A DNA stretch of 64,000 nucleotides from Molossus alvarezi (Eukaryota > Chordata > Mammalia > Chiroptera > Molossidae): assembly GCA_037176705.1 (NCBI GenBank), contig CM073905.1, positions 28,986,986 through 29,050,985 of the forward strand, written 5' to 3'. The position numbers and the translations under genes were made by a program. How positions within the stretch are numbered: the stretch's first letter is position 1; each line of letters begins with the position of its first letter. This document shows, piece by piece, positions 63,001-64,000 of the stretch. The notes beneath the pieces are model-generated. The model made no database searches. It was not told the DNA's origin and saw nothing but the letters and a program-made list of their open reading frames with translations.

Positions 63001-63571
63001 ATCCAGAATAGCCACCTTGAGTTTTTCTGGTGCATTTCCTCAGTCTCTTTTCTGCCCAGTGCTTGTTTGAGCTGCAAGACTGCCCCTCACAGCTGTGTGA
63101 CTCTGTGCTTGGCATCCCTCTCAGGTTTAGCTCTGTTCAGCTCCTGGGGGATCTCCTGTTCCACATCTCAGGAGTCACTGGAAAGATGACCACGGAGACT
63201 GCCTCTGAAGATGATAACTTCGGGACTGCCCAGTCCAACAAGGTGTGTGCCTTGTGTCAGTTTCCTTGCTCTGTGAATGGGAGGGACATGCCCAGGCACT
63301 CGTGCTGTGGGGGCTTCACCTTCCCGTGTTCTCTGTTCCTCTGTGCTGGCTGCAGGCTATCATCACTGCCCTGGGGGTGGACCGGCGAAACCGGGTGTTG
63401 GCAGGGCTGTACATGGGCCGCTCGGACACCCAGCTGGTTGTGCGGCAAGCATCCCTGCACGTCTGGAAGATTGTCGTCTCCAATACCCCCCGCACCCTGC
63501 GTGAGATCCTGCCTACTCTCTTTGGGCTGCTGCTGGGTTTCTTGGCCAGCACCTGTGCAGATAAGAGAACG
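18152..63571 (+). CDS. GCN1: GCN1, activator of the eIF2-alpha kinase GCN2 (3' part outside window)
   Basis: GCN1 is a large cytoplasmic HEAT-repeat scaffold that binds translating and collided ribosomes. With ABCF3 (GCN20) it passes the uncharged-tRNA or stalling signal to GCN2 (EIF2AK4). 44 coding exons are visible, 5,829 coding bases, residues 1-1943 of about 2,671 in human. All phases join without a stop. Residues 1-1300 are the N-terminal HEAT arrays; about 1330-1640 is the eEF3-like region that contacts GCN20 and the ribosome (exons 33-38). The GCN2 RWD-binding region (about 2260-2410 in human) lies beyond the window. Introns hold most of the window's SINEs. The exon 7 donor is GC. Individual exons are listed separately. 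Confidence 0.98.
18590..18775. repeat. MIR-type ancient SINE
   Basis: CTGGGCAAGTGACTTAACC and a 'TTCATCTACCAAGTGGGG' segment, then TTGTTGTGAGGGCTCGGTGAGAT, as in the MIR core and flank. Confidence 0.7.
19205..19420. repeat. ancient DNA-transposon-type fragment
   Basis: Contains GGCCACTGACCATGTGGCTA and AGCCACGTGTGGCTAGTGG near its ends. The same family seems present at 50395-50550. Family name not assigned. Confidence 0.5.
22115..22320. repeat. ancient MER-type DNA-transposon fragment
   Basis: TCTCAACTAGGGGTGATTTTG at one end and GAGGCTGAGAAACCCTG at the other, with GACATTTGACAACGTCTGGA between: a common non-autonomous element of placental genomes. Exact subfamily not assigned. Confidence 0.6.
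22407..22509 (+). CDS. GCN1: GCN1 exon 2
   Basis: Residues 7-41, [11 protein letters not shown] to KCVAGK; phase 0 in, 1 out (donor GTATTT). Confidence 0.95.
23186..23380. repeat. MER5A-like hAT DNA-transposon fragment
   Basis: GTGGTTCTCAAAGTGTGG and GCAGCATCAGCATCACCT, then ATGCAAATTCTCAG and AGCATCTGTGTTTTAGCAAG, characteristic of MER5A. Confidence 0.75.
23879..23964 (-). mobile_element. head-only mini-SINE
   Basis: Only the tRNA-related head (reverse complement TGCCCTGGCCGGTTTGGC to GGGGCACGTACC), followed directly by the A-rich tail seen as T-tract 23848-23878. It appears inserted in the T-tail of the SINE to its right. Confidence 0.75.
23968..24228 (-). mobile_element. Ves-type bat SINE
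   Basis: Full minus-strand copy with an internal (ACAG)n expansion at 24042-24067. Abuts the mini-SINE on its left. Confidence 0.85.
24640..24890. repeat. MIR-type ancient SINE
   Basis: CTCAGCCACTTACAGGCTGTG and the tail AGTGTTTAACACAGTGTGTGG typical of MIR. Another MIR-like piece lies at about 25230-25390. Confidence 0.65.
25997..26060 (+). CDS. GCN1: GCN1 exon 3
   Basis: Residues 41-62, [14 protein letters not shown] to LHRYR; phase 1 in, 2 out (donor GTGAAT). Confidence 0.95.
26120..26380. repeat. MIR-type ancient SINE
   Basis: TGGGCAAGTTACTTCCCTC and CAGTTTCCTCACCTG, the MIR core, in GCN1 intron 3. Confidence 0.7.
26605..26736 (+). CDS. GCN1: GCN1 exon 4
   Basis: Residues 62-106, [13 protein letters not shown] to GSKAGVP; donor CAG|GTAAGT, phase 2 out. 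Confidence 0.96.
27166..27274 (+). CDS. GCN1: GCN1 exon 5
   Basis: Residues 106-142, [13 protein letters not shown] to GDIWNKL; phase 2 in, 0 out. Confidence 0.96.
27334..27569 (+). mobile_element. Ves-type bat SINE with clear target duplication
   Basis: GCCCTGGCCGGTTTGGCTC to an A-tail. GAGTTGGGCATATTT is repeated at 27319-27333 and 27570-27584. Confidence 0.92.
28620..28632 (+). repeat. run of 13 G
   Basis: Uninterrupted G homopolymer in GCN1 intron 5. It could also be an assembly-length artefact. Confidence 0.9.
29118..29376 (+). mobile_element. Ves-type bat SINE
   Basis: Full-length, little-diverged plus-strand copy ending GGTGAGGAT and an A-rich tail. Forms an inverted pair with the copy at 29569. 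Confidence 0.92.
29569..29819 (-). mobile_element. Ves-type bat SINE
   Basis: Minus-strand copy, T-tract to CGGCCAGGGCT. Target duplication TATTTCTTTTCTTT lies near 29553 and 29819. Confidence 0.92.
29969..30252 (-). mobile_element. Ves-type bat SINE
   Basis: Minus-strand copy with an expanded GA-rich tract (30025-30084). TTGTTTACATT flanks both ends. Confidence 0.9.
30490..30840. repeat. L2-type 3' end fragments
   Basis: Two stretches read like L2 tails: ATCCACAGTGCCTAGCATAGT followed by CAGTAAGTATTTGTGGAATTAA, and CATAGTGGGTGCTCAGCAAAT. By eye only. Confidence 0.55.
31001..31099 (+). CDS. GCN1: GCN1 exon 6
   Basis: Residues 143-175, [14 protein letters not shown] to LTKLWKE; 33 codons, phase 0. 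The next intron (93 bases) is stop-free in frame. Confidence 0.96.
31193..31327 (+). CDS. GCN1: GCN1 exon 7 with GC donor
   Basis: Residues 176-220, [13 protein letters not shown] to VVNQHK. The donor is AAG|GCAAGT, a textbook GC-AG site; no GT fits the phase. Confidence 0.96.
32085..32153 (+). CDS. GCN1: GCN1 exon 8
   Basis: Residues 221-243, [12 protein letters not shown] to KYLL; phase 0 both sides, donor GTGAGT. Confidence 0.96.
32283..32391 (+). CDS. GCN1: GCN1 exon 9
   Basis: Residues 244-280, [15 protein letters not shown] to SPENVTE; phase 1 out (GTAGGT). Confidence 0.95.
32680..32880 (+). mobile_element. degenerate bat SINE
   Basis: Head-truncated plus-strand copy (AGCCGGTCAAGGGTACATAC) with the 'GGGGCCATGCAGGAGG' variant body and CAATGGGAAAATATTCTTGG tail. 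Confidence 0.75.
33202..33276 (+). CDS. GCN1: GCN1 exon 10
   Basis: Residues 280-305, [13 protein letters not shown] to IVKGLA; donor GTGAGT, phase 1 both sides. Confidence 0.95.
33542..33670 (+). CDS. GCN1: GCN1 exon 11
   Basis: Residues 305-348, [14 protein letters not shown] to LFAILG. The junction codons read SQLK where I recall human GHLK. Confidence 0.94.
33936..34098 (-). mobile_element. degenerate bat SINE
   Basis: Short minus-strand copy: TTTTTAAGAGAGAGAG at left, CTACCCAGCCAGGGC at right. Older or variant subfamily. Confidence 0.75.
34434..34484 (+). CDS. GCN1: GCN1 exon 12
   Basis: Residues 348-365, [16 protein letters not shown]; only 51 bases, phase 1 both sides, so skipping would keep frame. 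Confidence 0.94.
34826..34924 (+). CDS. GCN1: GCN1 exon 13
   Basis: Residues 365-398, [13 protein letters not shown] to PFLQQE; donor GTAATT, phase 1 out. Confidence 0.95.
35140..35313 (+). CDS. GCN1: GCN1 exon 14
   Basis: Residues 398-456, [14 protein letters not shown] to QCMLACFR; donor GTGAGC. Confidence 0.96.
36592..36744 (+). CDS. GCN1: GCN1 exon 15
   Basis: Residues 456-507, [13 protein letters not shown] to SVADSQA; donor GTAAGC. Confidence 0.96.
37304..37551 (-). mobile_element. Ves-type bat SINE
   Basis: Minus-strand copy with direct repeat TCTTTAGTCTTTT on both sides (near 37295 and 37551). Confidence 0.9.
37727..37964 (-). mobile_element. Ves-type bat SINE (diverged)
   Basis: Minus-strand copy, AAATCCTTACGTGAGGATA to AACTGGTCAGGGC; more diverged than its neighbours. 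Confidence 0.85.
37979..38106 (-). mobile_element. head-only mini-SINE with perfect 14-base target duplication
   Basis: ATGAATGCAGTTTT is repeated at 37965-37978 and 38107-38120. Between them is a T/A-rich tail (to 38015) and only the tRNA-related head of the SINE (to 38106). Confidence 0.88.
38553..38645 (+). CDS. GCN1: GCN1 exon 16
   Basis: Residues 507-538, [14 protein letters not shown] to LLLASED; phase 1 both sides, donor GTGAGT. Confidence 0.95.
39191..39451 (-). mobile_element. Ves-type bat SINE
   Basis: Minus-strand copy flanked by AGTCACTTCTTATTT (near 39176 and 39452). Confidence 0.9.
39641..39890 (-). mobile_element. Ves-type bat SINE
   Basis: Minus-strand copy, T-tract and AATCCTCACCTAAGGATA to CGGCCAGGGC. 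Confidence 0.88.
40077..40289 (+). mobile_element. bat SINE inserted beside the exon 17 acceptor
   Basis: Plus-strand 'catgcaccaag' variant. The target duplication AAAAACAATTCTGC lies at 40063-40076 and 40290-40303. Its A-rich end is only 31 bases from GCN1 exon 17. Confidence 0.9.
40321..40400 (+). CDS. GCN1: GCN1 exon 17
   Basis: Residues 538-564, [13 protein letters not shown] to TSSKVQY. Acceptor TTCTCTCCCCCCAG, donor TAC|GTAAGG. The end is set by phase; the junction gives VQY-YHR against VQQYHR in remembered human sequence. Confidence 0.88.
40551..40706 (+). CDS. GCN1: GCN1 exon 18
   Basis: Residues 565-616, [14 protein letters not shown] to TVLSSHK, 52 codons. An earlier AG four bases upstream (40545-40546) would shift the frame. 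Confidence 0.93.
40880..41108. repeat. palindromic Tigger-like DNA transposon remnant
   Basis: The ends read GTTGACTTTTGAACAGG and CCTCAAGGGTTGAC as imperfect inverted repeats. The centre has CTCTGCATATG facing CATATGCAGAG. Bounded by TA. Family assignment by eye. Confidence 0.6.
41165..41399 (-). mobile_element. diverged bat SINE
   Basis: Minus-strand copy ending CAACTGAGCCACACCGACTAGGGC; left tail A/T-rich. Confidence 0.78.
41531..41741 (+). mobile_element. diverged bat SINE
   Basis: Plus-strand copy from TTGACCTGTGTGGCTCAG to AAAAAAATCAAGG; follows a 20-base T run. Confidence 0.75.
42174..42363 (+). CDS. GCN1: GCN1 exon 19
   Basis: Residues 617-680, [14 protein letters not shown] to IISHHPSL; donor TAG|GTCTGT is weak at +3 to +6. 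Confidence 0.95.
42460..42584 (+). CDS. GCN1: GCN1 exon 20
   Basis: Residues 680-721, [14 protein letters not shown] to TQSPLNQ; phase 1 in, 0 out. Confidence 0.95.
43275..43453 (+). CDS. GCN1: GCN1 exon 21
   Basis: Residues 722-781, [14 protein letters not shown] to YDKSIIQ; phase 2 out. Confidence 0.95.
43732..43825 (+). CDS. GCN1: GCN1 exon 22
   Basis: Residues 781-812, [14 protein letters not shown] to IIELELKE. Start of a highly charged, probably coiled-coil segment. Confidence 0.96.
44440..44610. repeat. L2-type 3' end
   Basis: CTCCATGAGGGCAGAGACTTGG, CAGCATCTAGAACAGTGCC and TTGTTGAATGAATGAG match the L2 tail. A (CCCCCCG)n run at 44512-44529 lies inside it. Confidence 0.7.
45006..45119 (+). 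CDS. GCN1: GCN1 exon 23
   Basis: Residues 813-850, [14 protein letters not shown] to RRRLQE; 38 codons, phase 0. Lys/Glu-rich helix continuing exon 22. Confidence 0.96.
45238..45436 (+). CDS. GCN1: GCN1 exon 24
   Basis: Residues 851-917, [13 protein letters not shown] to PPRLKAL; HEAT repeats resume. Donor GTCAGT. Confidence 0.96.
45850..46225. repeat. LINE-1 3'-end fragment
   Basis: GGTTGCCAGAGGGGAGG, ATTAAGAAGTACAAATTGG and CTGTACACCTCAAACTAAT are typical of mammalian L1 3' ends. Confidence 0.65.
46388..46586 (-). mobile_element. Ves-type bat SINE, internally shortened
   Basis: Minus-strand copy lacking the central body; AGCATACTTTT repeats on both sides (near 46382 and 46590). Confidence 0.85.
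46799..46954 (+). CDS. GCN1: GCN1 exon 25
   Basis: Residues 917-969, [14 protein letters not shown] to RVGKGEP; donor GTAAGG. Confidence 0.95.
47419..47600 (+). CDS. GCN1: GCN1 exon 26
   Basis: Residues 969-1029, [14 protein letters not shown] to PGRVDE; acidic run SEEEEER inside. Donor GAG|GTTGGC is weak. Confidence 0.95.
47983..48060. repeat. compound (TG)n(TA)n(CA)n(TA)n microsatellite
   Basis: Runs from ATGTGTGTG through TATATA and CACACATACATACA to TATATATA, meeting the T-tail of the next SINE. Confidence 0.95.
48061..48318 (-). mobile_element. Ves-type bat SINE
   Basis: Little-diverged minus-strand copy, TTTTTTATCCTCACCCGAGG to AACTGGCCAGGGCT. Confidence 0.92.
48345..48860. repeat. 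LINE-1-like remnant
   Basis: Reads like an old L1 3' region: GTAACAGTTGCTAACAGC, TATTTTTAGGTTGTTTCTAA, GTGAACATTTCCGTAGGGAC. Strongly decayed. Confidence 0.5.
49146..49226 (+). CDS. GCN1: GCN1 exon 27
   Basis: Residues 1030-1056, [14 protein letters not shown] to TSSPRLQ; 27 codons, phase 0. Confidence 0.96.
49603..49746 (+). CDS. GCN1: GCN1 exon 28
   Basis: Residues 1057-1104, [14 protein letters not shown] to RDTALR; donor CGG|GTGTGT, phase 0. Confidence 0.95.
50395..50550. repeat. ancient DNA-transposon-type fragment
   Basis: GTGCTGTCCAATGCAGTAGCC and CACATGTGGCTGGTAGCTAC: same family as 19205-19420 by eye. Confidence 0.5.
50623..50750 (+). CDS. GCN1: GCN1 exon 29
   Basis: Residues 1105-1147, [14 protein letters not shown] to IRKLAER; phase 2 out, donor GTGAGA. 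Confidence 0.96.
50886..51075 (+). CDS. GCN1: GCN1 exon 30
   Basis: Residues 1147-1210, [13 protein letters not shown] to IYQEKLY; donor TAT|GTGAGT. Confidence 0.96.
51283..51353 (+). CDS. GCN1: GCN1 exon 31
   Basis: Residues 1211-1234, [14 protein letters not shown] to DQWEAR; phase 2 out, donor GTATAA. Confidence 0.95.
51971..52136 (+). CDS. GCN1: GCN1 exon 32
   Basis: Residues 1234-1289, [13 protein letters not shown] to TLNAHGK; donor GTAAAG. Confidence 0.96.
52468..52662 (+). CDS. GCN1: GCN1 exon 33
   Basis: Residues 1290-1354, [14 protein letters not shown] to STPSQQ; 65 codons. Entry to the eEF3-like region. Confidence 0.96.
53693..53939 (+). CDS. GCN1: GCN1 exon 34 (eEF3-like region)
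   Basis: Residues 1355-1437, [14 protein letters not shown] to NFRRRE. HEAT helices [13 protein letters not shown] and basic NFRRRE. Donor GTGAGT, phase 1. Confidence 0.97.
54311..54432 (+). CDS. GCN1: GCN1 exon 35 (eEF3-like region)
   Basis: Residues 1437-1477, [13 protein letters not shown] to NQYVRE; donor GTAAGT. Confidence 0.96.
54772..54886 (+). CDS. GCN1: GCN1 exon 36 (eEF3-like region)
   Basis: Residues 1478-1516, [13 protein letters not shown] to SWRTKA. The acceptor TCCTCCCTTGAG is slightly unusual in having GAG instead of CAG/TAG. Confidence 0.95.
55204..55432 (+). mobile_element. bat SINE ('catgcaccaag' variant)
   Basis: CCCTGCTGGTGTGGCTCAG to a long A-tail; first of three adjacent insertions. 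Confidence 0.88.
55434..55533 (+). mobile_element. head-only mini-SINE
   Basis: TGCCCTGGCCAGTTTGGCTC to GGGGCACATACC, followed at once by 13 A. Same 3' end as the copies at 23879 and 37979. Confidence 0.85.
55540..55785 (+). mobile_element. bat SINE ('catgcaccaag' variant)
   Basis: GCCCAGCCAGTGTGGCGTAG to an A-rich tail; third of the cluster. Confidence 0.86.
56141..56320 (+). CDS. GCN1: GCN1 exon 37 (eEF3-like region)
   Basis: Residues 1516-1576, [14 protein letters not shown] to RNPEIL; phase 1 both sides, donor GTATGC. Confidence 0.96.
57125..58270. repeat. LINE-1 3'-region remnant, split by a SINE
   Basis: TTGAGATATAATTTGCATAATG, GGGATTGCTGGGTCCAGTGG, CAAAGCAACTGTACCATTTG and TCTCATTGTGGTTTTGATTTGC are all classic decayed L1 segments. 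Host for the SINE at 57590. Confidence 0.8.
57590..57832 (-). mobile_element. Ves-type bat SINE nested in LINE-1
   Basis: Minus-strand copy. The near-repeat TGTACAAGTTTTT / TGTACAGTTTTTT flanks it. Confidence 0.9.
58286..58530 (+). mobile_element. bat SINE variant
   Basis: GGCCCTGGCTGGTTTGGCTC head with 'GTCGAGGCCATGTACC' body. AATAAACCAGGT repeats on both sides (near 58275 and 58541). Confidence 0.87.
59056..59276 (+). CDS. GCN1: GCN1 exon 38 (end of eEF3-like region)
   Basis: Residues 1576-1649, [14 protein letters not shown] to YSLTDQK. Carries [15 protein letters not shown] and [15 protein letters not shown], the part most conserved with eEF3. Donor GTAGCA. Confidence 0.97.
59760..60060. 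repeat. LINE-1-like remnant
   Basis: AT-rich, with GTTGCTGCTATGAACATAAGG as in L1 3' regions; heavily decayed. Confidence 0.5.
60472..60540 (+). CDS. GCN1: GCN1 exon 39
   Basis: Residues 1650-1672, [13 protein letters not shown] to DPVPE; 23 codons, phase 0. Confidence 0.96.
60744..60882 (+). CDS. GCN1: GCN1 exon 40
   Basis: Residues 1673-1719, [13 protein letters not shown] to DRSGAAQ; donor GTGAGG. Confidence 0.96.
60966..61162 (+). CDS. GCN1: GCN1 exon 41
   Basis: Residues 1719-1784, [14 protein letters not shown] to PIIPCILK; donor AAA|GTAGGC. Confidence 0.96.
61352..61494 (+). CDS. GCN1: GCN1 exon 42
   Basis: Residues 1785-1832, [14 protein letters not shown] to DDLWRIR; donor GTAAGA, phase 2 out. 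Confidence 0.96.
61644..61855 (-). mobile_element. bat SINE ('catgcaccaag' variant)
   Basis: Minus-strand copy; TCTTCATTC repeats near 61635 and 61857. Confidence 0.88.
61892..62150 (+). mobile_element. Ves-type bat SINE
   Basis: Plus-strand copy; GTCCTCTTTAG lies at both ends (near 61882 and 62151). Confidence 0.92.
62670..62902 (-). mobile_element. Ves-type bat SINE
   Basis: Minus-strand copy, T-tract and ATCCTCACCCAAGGGCAT to ACCAGCCAGGGCT. Confidence 0.9.
63125..63242 (+). CDS. GCN1: GCN1 exon 43
   Basis: Residues 1832-1871, [13 protein letters not shown] to GTAQSNK; includes the acidic linker [10 protein letters not shown]. Donor GTGTGT. Confidence 0.96.
63356..63571 (+). CDS. GCN1: GCN1 exon 44, last in window
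   Basis: Residues 1872-1943, [14 protein letters not shown] to STCADKRT; 72 codons, donor ACG|GTAAGT. The gene continues beyond the window. Confidence 0.97.
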
Positions 63572-63669
63572 GTAAGTGTCCCAGGCCTTGCTTCTGACCC
63601 ATTGGCCCCTGATGCCTCCTTTCAGAGCCTGGAAAGTTGGGTCTGCAGAGAATGAGAGAGCTCCTAGTC

Positions 63670-64000
63670 GTCCCCTATATAACAGGGAACATTTATCTAC
63701 TTAGTCATTCAGCAGATGCTTATTAAGTATCTGCTCTGTGCTTAGCAGGGGCATAAGACCTGGGGTATAATGGAGAAGAAAGGCAGCCTATTCCTTGTCC
63801 TCATGGAGCTGCAGTCTGGTAGAGGAGATGGATGTTAATCAAACAATCACACAAACAGATGTAGATGCAACTGTGGCAAGTGCTGCATGGCACTGCAAAT
63901 GCTGATAATGGGCATCAGCCCAGCTAGGGGGTCAGGAAAGGCTTCTCAGAAGAAATGATGCTTGGAGATAAAAGATGAGTAAGCACTAACCAGGTGAGGA
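63670..64000. repeat. ancient mammalian repeat in GCN1 intron 44
   Basis: CTTATTAAGTATCTGCTCTGTG, CCTCATGGAGCTGCAGTCTGG and AAACAATCACACAAACAGATG belong to a widespread old placental repeat. Similar pieces lie at 27715-27870 and 28745-28960. Family not assigned. Confidence 0.55.

Overview
The window is nuclear DNA from a placental mammal, very probably a bat of the yangochiropteran group. The genes are split by GT-AG introns. About thirty tRNA-derived SINEs of the Ves type, which are characteristic of these bats, lie in introns and spacers, with older mammalian MIR, L2, LINE-1 and DNA-transposon fragments. I do not assign a species.

Three genes lie head to tail on the + strand. (1) 1-~10900: the 3' two thirds of PXN (paxillin), a focal-adhesion adaptor. 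The window opens inside an exon carrying LD motif 2 and runs through LD3, LD4, the optional beta exon, LD5 and four LIM domains to the stop at 9031-9033 and a poly(A) signal at 10879. Three further open, phase-0 exons (2778-3656, 4655-4930, 5175-5489) fit the long paxillin isoforms. (2) 13411-~16850: complete RPLP0 (uL10/P0, 317 residues, 8 exons), with a TATA box, CCAAT boxes and a 5'TOP-like start. (3) 18152-63571 and beyond: GCN1, the HEAT-repeat activator of the kinase GCN2. The first 44 coding exons (residues 1-1943) are present and all phases join. The C-terminal part, including the GCN2-binding region, lies beyond the window.

The gene order and orientation match what I recall of the human 12q24 locus. 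RPLP0 and GCN1 both act on the ribosome-GCN2 stress pathway, and about 1.3 kb separates the RPLP0 end from the GCN1 start. PXN is functionally unrelated.

I see no wholly new biological system here. The observations most worth checking are: a recurrent head-only mini-SINE with its own A-tail and target-site duplication; a SINE inserted 31 bases upstream of a GCN1 splice acceptor; one clear and two possible GC-AG introns; and three short, frame-neutral, stop-free introns. Exon calls rest on splice consensus, phase continuity and remembered human protein sequences; no alignment was run.
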